Notes: generated by a model from the sequence alone, not told the origin. Counted from the stretch's first letter, positions 17,968-27,047 are shown. The stretch: DNA of 64,000 bases from Hominisplanchenecus_A murintestinalis (GCF_943193015.1 NZ_CALPCM010000001.1:62001-126000); one strand, 5' to 3'. Program-made: numbers and translations.

Positions 17968-18531
17968 CTATACAGATAAATTGAGCTGCTGTCCGGGATC
18001 TGCCGATTCAGGGAAATAATTAAAACCGCCTGTATATTCAAAATGCACATCCGGATACTGAGTAATAATTGTCATAGAAAGAGCCGGAACAAAGGATAAG
18101 CTGCCGCTTGCAACACGCATCTCAAAAGCGCCTCTTTCTACATTGTAAGAAGCTTGTGCCTGATCAGGCGAATAATTAATATTCGCATCCGAAACAGAGA
18201 TAGGAGCTTTTTGTACAATATCGGCTCCGGAATTTATCCGGTTGGCAGAGGGAGCAGGAGTCATCGGCTGTGCGGCCGTACCGGATACGAAAGACTGAGG
18301 TGTGTGTACAGGTTTCGGCGCCGGAGCACGGTGAGAACCAGAGAATGCACGGTTAATGTTAGATACATCACGAACATTCGTACTTGCTCCGACACGCTGT
18401 GCAAACGCCTTATGGCGTGCCATAGCCTTCCTTCTCTCAATATCCAAAGAATCTTCTGAAACAAGACGTGCATTTTCAGAGAACCTCACTGCTTTAAAAG
18501 AATCCGTCGAAATGTTTAAAAGCTGTGCCAT
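17968..18531 (-). CDS. Unknown protein of the flgL-fliW interval (YviE position)
   Basis: 187 residues with no signal peptide. The N-terminal third is basic and helical, the middle (about 65-100) is rich in Pro, Ala and Ser, and the C-terminal part has the extended pattern MRVASGSLSFVPALSMTII. B. subtilis has yviE, also of unknown function, at the same place between flgL and fliW. I see only weak similarity, so the link is positional. The AGGAGG site and tight spacing show it is a real gene of this operon. Confidence 0.7.
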   Translation of the reverse strand: MAQLLNISTDSFKAVRFSENARLVSEDSLDIERRKAMARHKAFAQRVGASTNVRDVSNINRAFSGSHRAPAPKPVHTPQSFVSGTAAQPMTPAPSANRINSGADIVQKAPISVSDANINYSPDQAQASYNVERGAFEMRVASGSLSFVPALSMTIITQYPDVHFEYTGGFNYFPESADPGQQLNLSV

Positions 18532-18564
18532 AATTGTTACCTCCTTTCACAAGTAACTATATTT

Positions 18565-19707
18565 TTAGCGCATAAAATCAAATAAAGATGTTTCCATTAA
18601 TTTAGTACCAACCTGAAGAGCAGCATTATAAGAATACTGGTTAGAAACCATTTCCATAATTGCTTCATAGGGGTCAGCGCCCAGTTTATCGGCATAAGCT
18701 TCGGTCAGAGAATCCTGAACAGAAAGCAATCGTGTATGTGTATCATCCAAACGGCTGTATTTAATACCTAGCTCCTCGTAAATAGTACCTAAACGGATAG
18801 AAGATGCATCTATCTCTGACAGAGTGTCGCCAAGAACTTTATTCATAGTGTTTAATCCATCCTGCGTAGGATTATCAATATAATCCTGAACAGCAAAAGC
18901 TGCCTGCCCTGTAAGTGCGATGGCGCTGCCATTCATCCGTTCCTGGATAAGAGCTTTCAAATCATCTGTTTTTCCAAGACTTATCATATCGCGAGCCGTT
19001 TTGGAGGTAATTCCTGTAAGAACATTCAATCCGCCAGTGTAGGTATCAATCAGAGAATCCCTGTCACCGATATAGCCATATCCTAAGTCCATCACACCCT
19101 GTTCAGTCATAGCCTTTACGACACTGTCAATATCATCAATCACATATTCATAACTGCCGTCAGTCTGTTTCGTGAGGGTCATAGTGATGTCTGTAGTTGT
19201 TTTGTCACCGGGGAACAGATGACGGTAGGTGAGAGTTTTTCCATCTTCACTAAGATAGAATGGAGCCTGGGAAGAGTCATTCCCGCCGAAAACATAAATA
19301 TTCTGATACTGTACATTCAGGGCATTTACGATTTCGTGCTGTGACTGTGTCAGTTCATCCCTGACAGCGCTAAGTGTAGAAGTATGATCTGAAGTTGCAT
19401 TCAGCGCCTTTTCAATCTGGAACTTGGAGCCCTTGTCACCAGTCAGAGCCGACTGGATAGCGCGGGCGCCCAGCTCCTGCTGATACATACGGTGTTTTAC
19501 ATCCTTAATCAGTGAAACTTTGCTCTCTAAATCCTGGAAATGAGTATCCATATTAAGCCCTTCATAGTAAGCTAATGGATTTTCAGCAGCGCTTTCATAT
19601 TTTTTACTGTTTCCGCCGATTTTAGAGAAACTTTTGATAAGTTTGCTGTGCAAATCATTAGCAGTGAAAGTAAAATTCCGATAGATTGATGTATTTGTAA
19701 CACGCAT
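18565..19707 (-). CDS. flgL: Flagellar hook-filament junction protein FlgL (HAP3)
   Basis: 380 residues. The N-terminus (MRVTNTSIYRNF, then SKIGGNSKKYESAAENPLAY) is the flagellin-like D0/D1 helix pattern of FlgL. The C-terminus (LSVQDSLTEAYADKLGADPYEAIMEMVSNQYSYNAA, split for length) has the matching helix and ends in TSLFDFMR. FlgL links FlgK to the filament. It follows flgK with 27 bases between. Confidence 0.92.
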   Translation of the reverse strand: MRVTNTSIYRNFTFTANDLHSKLIKSFSKIGGNSKKYESAAENPLAYYEGLNMDTHFQDLESKVSLIKDVKHRMYQQELGARAIQSALTGDKGSKFQIEKALNATSDHTSTLSAVRDELTQSQHEIVNALNVQYQNIYVFGGNDSSQAPFYLSEDGKTLTYRHLFPGDKTTTDITMTLTKQTDGSYEYVIDDIDSVVKAMTEQGVMDLGYGYIGDRDSLIDTYTGGLNVLTGITSKTARDMISLGKTDDLKALIQERMNGSAIALTGQAAFAVQDYIDNPTQDGLNTMNKVLGDTLSEIDASSIRLGTIYEELGIKYSRLDDTHTRLLSVQDSLTEAYADKLGADPYEAIMEMVSNQYSYNAALQVGTKLMETSLFDFMR

Positions 19708-19734
19708 GGTGTAAACCTCCTTTTATTTTTTTTA

Positions 19735-21384
19735 TTAACGTCCGACAGTGCCGGTGCCATTAATCAGTTTATCAAGCGCTTCGTCCAAAGTGGTCATCAG
19801 ACGGGAAGCTGCATTGTACGCGGCCATATAAGTCATCATGCCAGCAGCTTCTTCATCCATACTAACGCCGGAGACAGAGTCCCGTGCATTCTGAATTCCG
19901 TTTTGCATGATGCTATTTGATTTGACATTCATCAGGTTTGCGTAAGAATCACTGGCAAGGGTCGTGGAAACATGGCTGATAAATCCTGAAAAGGAGTTTC
20001 CATTCAGACTGTCATAATGTGATGACATGGCTTCCAGCATATTGAGGATATTTCCGGTTTTGCTATCCTCAGGAGAAGTTATGTGCACCAGACCCGCAGA
20101 CCATTCTTTAGTAATTCCAACATTAGAAGCTTTATCGCCTTCCAACAAAATCATATTGCCGTTATTTGCTCCGGTCGTATTAATACCGTTAATTGTGTCA
20201 ACAAAGGATTTCGCCAGCAAATCCAACTGATCCATATAATACTGATACCCTCTTGTAAGTCCGGTATTTACCCCATCATGTCCAAGCATATCAAGAGAAG
20301 CCTGAATAGAACCGCCGGTAAGTTCCGGGCCGTCGTTTGCAGGAGCAGTGATAGTGATAGAAGCAGGGTTCTGGGGTTTTCCGTCCGGTCCGGTTGCAGA
20401 GCCTGTAATCGTAATCGCAGTCTGATGCACATCGTCATCCGGTCGTGTAATGGAGAGATTTCCATAATTTTCGGCAACCGTTCCTTCGGAGCCGTTTACG
20501 AGTGTCAGACGCTGCGTTACACCGTTTTCATCTTTATAAACCAGATCAACCCTGACATCTTCAGGCCAGTCTTTTTTTGCCAGAAGGTTTCCGGCAGAAG
20601 AGATATCATAAAGCTCATTATCAAGGGCATTTCCGTCAGCGTCAAGGCCATCATGAGAAAAATCTTTAAAATAAGTTACTTCAATCGGAAGATAACTTGC
20701 AAGCTTGTCAAGAAGAAGATTTCTGGTATCCTTAAGCTCGTTACTGTTTTGTCCTACGACTTCATTTCCCTTAATCTGACGATTCAGGGTGGCAATCTGA
20801 AGAAGCATATCATTTACCGTCTGAACTGCGCCGTTTCGGTTTGTAGTTTCACCGTCCAGACGCTCATACTCGGTCTGTTCCGCTTTTTTAATTTCTCTGG
20901 CGGCGTCGTTTAAAAGATTTGTGAAAGACTCCATGTCATTCCTTAACTCTACTTCGTAAGCGGAATCCAGCGCTTTTGAAGGATCCTGCATATCAGTCAA
21001 GGTAGAGCGGATGTTTGCCAGCGCCTGACGAAGCCCTTTTATCTGAGATTCATCAAGAATATTTGACAGGCTATCCAGGGAATTCTGATAGGCGTCAGTA
21101 TAGCCGGATTTCGTCATCTGTGAGCGGTACTGGGCGTCCAAAAGCGGATCACGGAGCTGTGAAACACCCGTAATCCCTACGCCAAATCCTGTAAAAGCGG
21201 TATTCCGGCTGATATAAGCAGAAGATGGGCTGGTGCTGTTAATGCTGACAACGTCCAGCTGCTGTCTGGTATATCCTTCCGTGTGCATATTTGCTAAATT
21301 CTGCCCTGTAATGTCCAGCCGTTTCTGGCTGACCTGAAGGGCTGAGAGAGCAGTGGTAAAACCTGCAAAACTTGCTCGTACCAT
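19735..21384 (-). CDS. flgK: Flagellar hook-associated protein FlgK (HAP1)
   Basis: 549 residues. The N-terminal LDITGQNLANMHTEGYTRQQ is the FlgK form of the axial motif, and the C-terminus has VSGVSMDEEAAGMMTYMAAY followed by NAASRLMTTLDEALDKLIN, both diagnostic. FlgK forms the first junction zone on the hook. The operon order flgM-flgN-flgK-flgL is the Firmicute standard. Confidence 0.95.
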   Translation of the reverse strand: MVRASFAGFTTALSALQVSQKRLDITGQNLANMHTEGYTRQQLDVVSINSTSPSSAYISRNTAFTGFGVGITGVSQLRDPLLDAQYRSQMTKSGYTDAYQNSLDSLSNILDESQIKGLRQALANIRSTLTDMQDPSKALDSAYEVELRNDMESFTNLLNDAAREIKKAEQTEYERLDGETTNRNGAVQTVNDMLLQIATLNRQIKGNEVVGQNSNELKDTRNLLLDKLASYLPIEVTYFKDFSHDGLDADGNALDNELYDISSAGNLLAKKDWPEDVRVDLVYKDENGVTQRLTLVNGSEGTVAENYGNLSITRPDDDVHQTAITITGSATGPDGKPQNPASITITAPANDGPELTGGSIQASLDMLGHDGVNTGLTRGYQYYMDQLDLLAKSFVDTINGINTTGANNGNMILLEGDKASNVGITKEWSAGLVHITSPEDSKTGNILNMLEAMSSHYDSLNGNSFSGFISHVSTTLASDSYANLMNVKSNSIMQNGIQNARDSVSGVSMDEEAAGMMTYMAAYNAASRLMTTLDEALDKLINGTGTVGR

Positions 21385-21411
21385 AATATAAATCCTCCTG
21401 TATGAGAAATA

Positions 21412-21879
21412 TTAAACGTAAGTATCTTTCTGGGAAAAAGACCGCGGAGCTTCCGCTGTACCGTCAGGGCTGTAAGATGGATTCTCACTGCGGGACAAGA
21501 AAATTTCCAATTCCCGAACCCTGGTAAGTATCATCCTGTCGGCATCTTCTTTTGCGGATGTCAGAGCTTTCAGCTTTCTGTCCAGATCGTCAAACAGCGG
21601 TGAAAGAATCTGCTGTTTTTCCGGGGAGACCCGTTTCAGAAGCTGGCGAAATGTCAAATCCTTCCATCCAAGCCCTTCCATCAGCCGGAAACGTTTCTGT
21701 TCCAGTCCCCGGAGCTGGAGCAGGACAGCCTGTTCCTCCTGAATACAGTTATCAAGTAACTCATGTTTTCTATCTGCTGCCGCTGCCGCCTTTTCCCTTT
21801 CAATCAAGGTAATCTTATCGGTGACTTTGATTAAAGACTGTATAACAGCAGTAAAGTCCTCAAAAGAATGCTCTGTCAT
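21412..21879 (-). CDS. flgN: Export chaperone FlgN
   Basis: 155 residues, almost entirely helical and charged, starting MTEHSFEDFTAVIQSLIKV. The size, helical character and position between flgM and flgK identify FlgN, the chaperone for FlgK and FlgL. Sequence motifs are weak in this family, so context carries much of the call. Confidence 0.82.
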   Translation of the reverse strand: MTEHSFEDFTAVIQSLIKVTDKITLIEREKAAAAADRKHELLDNCIQEEQAVLLQLRGLEQKRFRLMEGLGWKDLTFRQLLKRVSPEKQQILSPLFDDLDRKLKALTSAKEDADRMILTRVRELEIFLSRSENPSYSPDGTAEAPRSFSQKDTYV

Positions 21880-21920
21880 AATCCTGCCTGCCTTCCTATA
21901 TTAATATATGAATAAATGGC

Positions 21921-22247
21921 TTATGCGTAGCCTAAAAGCTTCTCGGCTATACGTTCCGGATCAATCCGGTATGCACCTGCGGCAACTTCATTCTGCAGCT
22001 GAAAAACTTTCTCTGTATCTGCTTCCCTGTCCAGGGCATTTGCACATCGGCGGGAAAGTATACGGGCAAACTCACTGTCATCCGATAAAATTTTCCTTGG
22101 CTGATTTTTTGTAATCGTAACCTTATCATAATTGCTGGATATTTCGGATGGTTCTGCAAGGGATGGAGCTTTTCTTTCATTTGATAGCTCAATTGCAGGC
22201 ATCTGAAGCTGATAATTTACATTGGTAGTCTGAAATGTGATGTTCAT
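21921..22247 (-). CDS. flgM: Anti-sigma-28 factor FlgM
   Basis: 108 residues. The C-terminal half has the FlgM pattern YDKVTI (40-45), DDSEFARILSRR and VAAGAYRIDPERIAEKLLG. FlgM binds FliA until hook completion, then is exported. It is the first gene of the minus-strand operon and is served by its own FliA-type promoter (22316-22342), giving the usual feedback loop. Confidence 0.92.
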   Translation of the reverse strand: MNITFQTTNVNYQLQMPAIELSNERKAPSLAEPSEISSNYDKVTITKNQPRKILSDDSEFARILSRRCANALDREADTEKVFQLQNEVAAGAYRIDPERIAEKLLGYA

Positions 22248-22315
22248 GGCACCCTCCCTTCTGGAGCAGAGTACTTCTCTTCTCCTGTTAAATACAAACT
22301 ACACTATATTTTCTT

Positions 22316-22342
22316 ATATCGGCACATTCCGGCACAAAATAA
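22316..22342 (-). promoter_or_regulatory. Sigma-28-type promoter of flgM operon (minus strand)
   Basis: Read on the minus strand: TTAT (22339-22342), 15-base spacer, GCCGATAT (22316-22323). It is an exact match in form to the flagellin and fliD promoters. It is divergent from the plus-strand promoter at 22403-22429, about 60 bases away. Confidence 0.75.
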
Positions 22343-22402
22343 GGATTTTGCATAAAAAAGTGAAATCAAACATAGAGGATAAAAAAATAATCCTTGAAAA
22401 CC

Positions 22403-22429
22403 TAATGTTTAATAGGGAATTGCCGATAT
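22403..22429 (+). promoter_or_regulatory. Sigma-28-type promoter of the FliK-like gene
   Basis: TAAT at 22403-22406, 15-base spacer, GCCGATAT at 22422-22429, 41 bases before the ATG at 22470. Together with the minus-strand promoter it makes the 222-base gap between flgM and this gene a divergent FliA control region. Confidence 0.68.
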
Positions 22430-22469
22430 ATATAGATATACTTGTGACCTTATTTCTAATGGAGGCGTT

Positions 22470-23885
22470 ATGGCAAATATTTTACAGGTAACTAATCCTG
22501 GCATGAATGATAACCGGGCGAATATAAACACACAGGATCCAAGAACCAGTCAGAACAATACGCGGATACAAAATCCGATTGACCCCACCCGGGTAGTCCG
22601 GACGGACGGACGGGAAGGCGGCAGGACTTCAGGTGCAGGAGAAGGAGCGTACAGTGTTATCGATTACGAGAGTAATTATGGCGCTTTCATAAAAAGCCTG
22701 GAGGAAGGAACGAGTGGTCTTCCGGCAGCTCTGGAGAGGCTTTTCTTCTCAGATATGGCGGCATTTCGGGAGGCAGGACAGGCAGAGGAGGCTGCCAGAA
22801 ATTTTCTGGCTTCCCTGCAGATAAGTTCTCCGGAAGAATTGATGGCATATTTGAAAGGGCAGGCAGGAGGACAGCTTAAGTTCTCAGGGACGTTGTTTGA
22901 CAGCCTGCGCTCCCTGTTTTCACAAAATATTTCAGAGAGTCTGCGGGAAGCTTTGGGAGATTTTTTGAAAGTTTATAACGATTATTCATCAGGGACACAT
23001 TTGCTGAGGCAGATGCAGAATTTGGCAGGAGATATTGAAAAGCTGATGCTGAGCCAGTTCCGGGAAGAGTTCCGTCAGCTGGCGGACGCTATGAACTGGG
23101 AAGCGATGAACGGTGATACACAGTATAATACAGGTATATTAAATGGAAAGTTAATTCCGTTTTTATCCGATTATATATCGAAAACCCATGATTTCGGCTC
23201 TATACGAGATGCGTCTATGCTGTTGATATTTAATGCGGTACGGTATGAAAATGGCGGGATGGAGCAGCTGACCCGCCTGTTTGAACGCATGATGGCAAAT
23301 CGGGAATTTGCAAGGCTTTATCCGGGAGATGCGGGCGCAGATATGTCTGCTTTGCTGGCTGCATCCAGAGGGCATACAAATCTTCCGGCTGATGCACTGG
23401 CGGAAATGCTGCTGCGTGGAGCAAACGGACAGGCAGGATTGGAGAATATCCAGCAGTTCTACACGATGTTGAATGGACTTTTATTAAATGAAAGCGTATA
23501 CATGCCTTTAATGCATATTTTATTTCCGTTTCAATACCAGGAACAGAAAGTAATGTCGGAAGCCTGGGTAGATCCGGACAGTGAGCGGGGAGTAGAAACA
23601 GGAAGCCGAAAGATAAAAATGCTTCTGAAGTTTGATATACAGAGCCTTGGGAAATTTGAAATGGTTTTGGCGCTGCAGAACAGGCAGGTGGATATGCAGC
23701 TTTATGTTCCGAGGGCTTTGCAGAAGAAAGAATCAGATATCCGGGAAAAAGTGGGCGGAATCATGAAAGATAATGGTATGGATCTGAAACGTATCCAGGT
23801 GCAGGAACGGGTGAGGGAAAGCCGGATAGAAGAAGTGTTCCCGGAAATCAGGGAAAAGGAGAGAACAATTAATGTCAGAATTTGA
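22470..23885 (+). CDS. FliK-like flagellar protein (YlqG-type)
   Basis: 471 residues. Residues 1-65 are polar and disordered, then a helical middle, then a C-terminal domain (about 375-455) with LLKFDIQSLGKFEMVLALQ and VDMQLYVPRALQKKESDIR, resembling the FliK hook-length C-domain. It overlaps by 14 bases a gene for the isolated FlhB C-domain, as ylqG-ylqH do in B. subtilis. A FliK domain next to an FlhB domain suggests a role in export specificity, but function is inferred. ATG 22470 has TGGAGG upstream. Confidence 0.62.
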   Translation: MANILQVTNPGMNDNRANINTQDPRTSQNNTRIQNPIDPTRVVRTDGREGGRTSGAGEGAYSVIDYESNYGAFIKSLEEGTSGLPAALERLFFSDMAAFREAGQAEEAARNFLASLQISSPEELMAYLKGQAGGQLKFSGTLFDSLRSLFSQNISESLREALGDFLKVYNDYSSGTHLLRQMQNLAGDIEKLMLSQFREEFRQLADAMNWEAMNGDTQYNTGILNGKLIPFLSDYISKTHDFGSIRDASMLLIFNAVRYENGGMEQLTRLFERMMANREFARLYPGDAGADMSALLAASRGHTNLPADALAEMLLRGANGQAGLENIQQFYTMLNGLLLNESVYMPLMHILFPFQYQEQKVMSEAWVDPDSERGVETGSRKIKMLLKFDIQSLGKFEMVLALQNRQVDMQLYVPRALQKKESDIREKVGGIMKDNGMDLKRIQVQERVRESRIEEVFPEIREKERTINVRI

Positions 23886-24189
23886 TGCTCTAATGAAACA
23901 GAAAGCCGTAGCGCTGAAATATGACCCGGAAAAAAACGGGGCTCCTGTAATCGTAGCGTCCGGAATGGGATATATGGCGGAGAAAATTACGGAAACAGCC
24001 ATGGAAGCAGGGGTTCCTGTTTATGAGGACGGTTCCCTGGCTACACTGTTGACACAGCTGAAGCTGGGGGCAGAAATACCTGAGGAGTTGTATCAGGCAA
24101 TCGTGGATATTTATATCTATTTTCTGGGATTTACGGGGGGACAGAAAGTTCCTGAACTACAGGAGGAGAAAGAAACAGAGGGAATCTGA
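23872..24189 (+). CDS. FlhB C-terminal domain paralogue (FhlB/YlqH)
   Basis: 105 residues, equal to the FlhB segment after the autocleavage point: KAVALKYDPEKNGAPVIVAS matches FlhB residues 272-290 closely, but the NPTH site and membrane part are missing. Such stand-alone domains can substitute in part for the cleaved FlhB C-terminus in other bacteria. It overlaps the upstream FliK-like gene by 14 bases. The C-terminal tail is acidic. Confidence 0.85.
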   Translation: MSEFDALMKQKAVALKYDPEKNGAPVIVASGMGYMAEKITETAMEAGVPVYEDGSLATLLTQLKLGAEIPEELYQAIVDIYIYFLGFTGGQKVPELQEEKETEGI

Positions 24190-24321
24190 TGAAAAATCCT
24201 TGCAATTCAGCAATAGATAAGATAATATAATAAATATTATGGGTTGCTGTAATTAATATAGAGTGTACAGCAATGCTTATAGTATAGACGCAGAAGCGCA
24301 ATTACAGGAAGGAGTATAGGA
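24190..24321. other. Intergenic region before the lytic transglycosylase gene
   Basis: 132 AT-rich bases. An 8-bp inverted repeat (24244-24251 with 24266-24273) is the only clear structure. I see no convincing TTAT-N15-GNCGATA promoter, unlike the neighbouring flagellar units. The ribosome site GGAAGGAG precedes the ATG at 24322. Confidence 0.4.
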
Positions 24322-25104
24322 ATGAGTACATTATCTGCAGCAGACAGCATTAAGCTGGCGATGGCGGGATTGAACACATCTGCATTAAATACAACGAATA
24401 CATCTCCTACAATAAAAACGGCTGACTCAGATTTTCAGACAGCTTTGAAAAAGGCAAGCGGCCAGACAAGCATGGACGATATTTTTGAGGAAGCGGCAAA
24501 GACTTACGGAGTACCTGCCCAGTTGCTTAAGGCAGTTGCAAAAGCGGAGTCCGGGTTCAACCCAAACGCAGTTTCAGGAGCGGGAGCGATCGGCGTGATG
24601 CAGTTGATGCCGGCGACAGCCCAGTCTCTGGGAGTCACGAACCCTTATGACGCCCGACAGAATATCATGGGCGGCGCGAAATACTTAAAAGAAAACTTGG
24701 AACGGTTTAACGGCGACGCGAGCCTGGCGCTGGCAGCTTATAATGCGGGGCCAAATGCCGTTGAGAAATACAATGGCATTCCCCCATATTCAGAAACTCA
24801 GAATTATGTGAAGACAGTTCTTTCTTATATGGATGACAGCTCACTTTCAGCGAACCGCACCGTAAATACCGGAACTACAGATACAGGATTGAATTCTGCC
24901 TACATAAACCAGGGGACAGGACTTTCCAATCTTTCCTCTTACAGTCTTTCCGGTTTAGGAATGGGAGGCTGGGGAAGCTTTGGAATATCCCAGGACGGCG
25001 AGAGCATCACGATGGACAAGGCGACTTTCGTCAATATGATACAGCTCATGCGTATCCAGATGATGATAAATATGGATAACCAGATAGGAGCACTGACACT
25101 CTAA
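24322..25104 (+). CDS. Lytic transglycosylase (SLT domain), probably flagellum-associated
   Basis: 260 residues with a complete SLT fold (about 52-175): catalytic E76 in AKAESGFNPNA, then GAIGVMQLMPATAQSLGV, NIMGGAKYLKENLERF and ALAAYNAGPNAVEKYNGIPPY. It cleaves peptidoglycan. There is no Sec signal peptide; the N-terminus is Ser/Thr/Ala-rich and polar, like type III export substrates, and the gene lies in a flagellar block. It may open the wall for the rod, replacing the FlgJ muramidase. The C-terminal 75 residues have no recognised domain. Confidence 0.88.
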   Translation: MSTLSAADSIKLAMAGLNTSALNTTNTSPTIKTADSDFQTALKKASGQTSMDDIFEEAAKTYGVPAQLLKAVAKAESGFNPNAVSGAGAIGVMQLMPATAQSLGVTNPYDARQNIMGGAKYLKENLERFNGDASLALAAYNAGPNAVEKYNGIPPYSETQNYVKTVLSYMDDSSLSANRTVNTGTTDTGLNSAYINQGTGLSNLSSYSLSGLGMGGWGSFGISQDGESITMDKATFVNMIQLMRIQMMINMDNQIGALTL

Positions 25105-25152
25105 TCGGTATATGACGGATACTTTATGTATAAGAAGGAGGTGTTTGCTTCT

Positions 25153-25767
25153 ATGGTTTTGAAAGAATGTGAGAGATGTATTTTGTATGGACCAGGCGGG
25201 AAGATTCTGATGAAAGGCCGGGTGGAAGTTGCCGGGGAGTCCATTATGCTTTATTTTGAAAAGAATCCGGAATTTGCGAAGGGCAAGCTTCTCGTGGATT
25301 TTTTTGATACGCAGCTGGGGTATTTGCGAACTTTCTGTGAGATTACATTCCGAAAGAATCCAAACTATCTGCAAAGAAAGGAAGCCTGGGAAGGCAGATG
25401 TAAAATACTGAAGGTGCTTGAGACTGTACAGCGGCAGAAAGATATTCGGGTAAAGCTGAAGCTGGAGAAACTGTTCAGCTCGGCAAAGCAGGGAGATTTC
25501 TACGGTGTCATAGAGAATATCAGCGCCGGGGGTGTGTACATTACGACCTCAAAGCCTATGAGTAAGAATGAGCTTTTTTCATTCTATCACAATTTTGTGG
25601 GAAAGAACTGGAAGCTGCAGGCGGTGACGCTTTGGGCAAAGAGAATCACGGATGATTATTTTGGATATGGATGCCGGTTTGCGGACTTGCCTGAGGGAGC
25701 GGAGATGGATATCCGGCAGTTTGTATACCAGCGTCAGTTACACACAGGAGAACTTGATATCAGATAA
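25153..25767 (+). CDS. PilZ-like domain protein
   Basis: 204 residues from ATG 25153, which has AAGGAGG upstream; the frame opens slightly earlier at 25126. The C-terminal half looks like PilZ: QRQKDIRVKLKL then IENISAGGVYITT, the (D/N)xSxxG motif. PilZ proteins bind c-di-GMP and act on flagellar motors. The first Arg of the RxxxR motif appears to be Gln (R-Q-K-D-I-R), so ligand binding is uncertain. The N-terminal half resembles a YcgR-like beta domain only in position. Four genes upstream lies the FhlB unit; a glycosyltransferase follows. Confidence 0.68.
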   Translation: MVLKECERCILYGPGGKILMKGRVEVAGESIMLYFEKNPEFAKGKLLVDFFDTQLGYLRTFCEITFRKNPNYLQRKEAWEGRCKILKVLETVQRQKDIRVKLKLEKLFSSAKQGDFYGVIENISAGGVYITTSKPMSKNELFSFYHNFVGKNWKLQAVTLWAKRITDDYFGYGCRFADLPEGAEMDIRQFVYQRQLHTGELDIR

Positions 25768-25776
25768 AGGAAGAAT

Positions 25777-26862
25777 ATGAAGCTGAATCTTGTAATGATT
25801 GTAAAAAATGAAGAACGTACGCTGGAGAAGTGCTTAAGGGCGGCAAAGCCTCTGGTAGATCATATGATTATCGCTGATACAGGATCGGATGACGCCACGC
25901 GGGAGATTGCATCCCGGATGGGAGCGCAGGTGCTGGAATTTCCGTGGATAGGTGATTTTTCAGCGGCCAGGAACTTTGCGCTGTCCCATTCGGATGCTGA
26001 TTGGAATCTGGTGTTGGACGGTGACGAGATTCTTCGGCCGTGCAGCAGGGAGGAAATAGAAAGTTTGGTGCGAAAACACGGGCAGCGCTGGATGGGAGGA
26101 ATACTTCAGTACAATTCTTATCGGGAAGGGGAAGAAATTCGTGTAAGCGTGGATGCGATTCCAAGAATGCTTCCGCGGGGAATCAGATATAAAGGAATCA
26201 TTCATGAACAGCCGGATACTTCCTGGCCGTGTTTTCCGCTTCCTTTGGCCGTCGATCACGACGGCTATTTGTATACGGATAAGGGCGAGAGAAATCTTCC
26301 TTATCTGGAGCGAATGGTAAAAGAGAGTCCTGGAGATGGGTACTGTCGGTTTCAACTGGCATATACGCTGCGGAACTTGAAGAGAACACAGGAGAGTTTA
26401 GTGCATTTCAGGGAATTTTACCGGCTTTCATCTCCGGGATTAGAGTATCGCAGACAGGGAATTGTTTTGTATTTATATACATTGATGGATGCAGGGGATA
26501 GTGATTCGCTGAGGGAAGCATTGGCAGTGGCTCAAAAGGAAGAAAAAGAGCTTGCACAGCTGTCAGATTTTATGTTTGTGTGCGGACTCTTTTATATGAA
26601 GCTGGTATTGTCGGATGTTCAGAGATACCTGGGATATCTCCCGAAGATTCGGGAATGTTATCTGCGTTGTCTGGAAATCGGGGAGCAGCCCTGGAGCAGA
26701 GGTGTGGTAGGGACAGGTTCTTTTCTGGCAAATTATAATCTGGGTGTATGGTACGAAGTGTCCGGGCAGATAGAACAGGCTATCCGCTGTTACCAGGCTG
26801 CGGCAGAAGAGGGATATGAGCCGGCGCTCAGGCGGATGGAAAGCCTTGGGAAAAAAGTTTAA
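25777..26862 (+). CDS. GT2-family glycosyltransferase with C-terminal TPR-like helices
   Basis: 361 residues. The GT-A nucleotide fold starts at residue 4 (LVMIVKNEERTLEKCL), with the ADTGSDDATREIA loop and the metal-binding D81-G82-D83. The C-terminal part (about 190-361) is helical with TPR-like spacing. It belongs to the same family as the two enzymes at 30221 and 31582. Lying directly before the flagellin genes, it probably glycosylates flagellin or a flagellar protein in the cytoplasm. The substrate cannot be read from sequence. Confidence 0.8.
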   Translation: MKLNLVMIVKNEERTLEKCLRAAKPLVDHMIIADTGSDDATREIASRMGAQVLEFPWIGDFSAARNFALSHSDADWNLVLDGDEILRPCSREEIESLVRKHGQRWMGGILQYNSYREGEEIRVSVDAIPRMLPRGIRYKGIIHEQPDTSWPCFPLPLAVDHDGYLYTDKGERNLPYLERMVKESPGDGYCRFQLAYTLRNLKRTQESLVHFREFYRLSSPGLEYRRQGIVLYLYTLMDAGDSDSLREALAVAQKEEKELAQLSDFMFVCGLFYMKLVLSDVQRYLGYLPKIRECYLRCLEIGEQPWSRGVVGTGSFLANYNLGVWYEVSGQIEQAIRCYQAAAEEGYEPALRRMESLGKKV

Positions 26863-26880
26863 TTTTTTTTGTGAAAATGC

Positions 26881-26907
26881 TTATATTTTCCGAAGCAGTG
26901 ACGATAG
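26881..26907 (+). promoter_or_regulatory. Sigma-28-type promoter of flagellin gene 1
   Basis: TTAT at 26881-26884, 15-base spacer, GACGATAG at 26900-26907. The expected start of transcription is near 26914, so the RNA would begin almost exactly at the first leader hairpin (26915-26957). Confidence 0.8.
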
Positions 26908-26914
26908 ATGTATA

Positions 26915-27040
26915 TGTAAGGTAAATCAAGTGGGAATACTACAGTTTATACCTTACAGTTATGTAGGCTACACATGCAGGGCCCGCGTGGGTAGTGATGG
27001 GGACAGGGAGGTTCCCATAGATATTTATAAAACAAGGAGG
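26915..27040 (+). promoter_or_regulatory. Structured 5' leader of flagellin gene 1 with CsrA-type hairpin
   Basis: Three stems can form. P1: 26915-26923 with 26949-26957, nine perfect pairs at the RNA 5' end. P2: 26968-26977 with 26985-26994. P3: 26998-27003 with 27012-27017, with loop CAGGGAGG (27004-27011) presenting a GGA. The Shine-Dalgarno AAGGAGG (27034-27040) carries a second GGA. One GGA hairpin plus a GGA at the ribosome site is how CsrA blocks hag in B. subtilis. Confidence 0.72.
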
Positions 27041-27047
27041 TACATTT

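Noticed and set aside
20083..20913. 276-codon plus-strand frame within flgK
   Set aside because: Lies fully inside flgK on the opposite strand; composition is that of a shadow frame.
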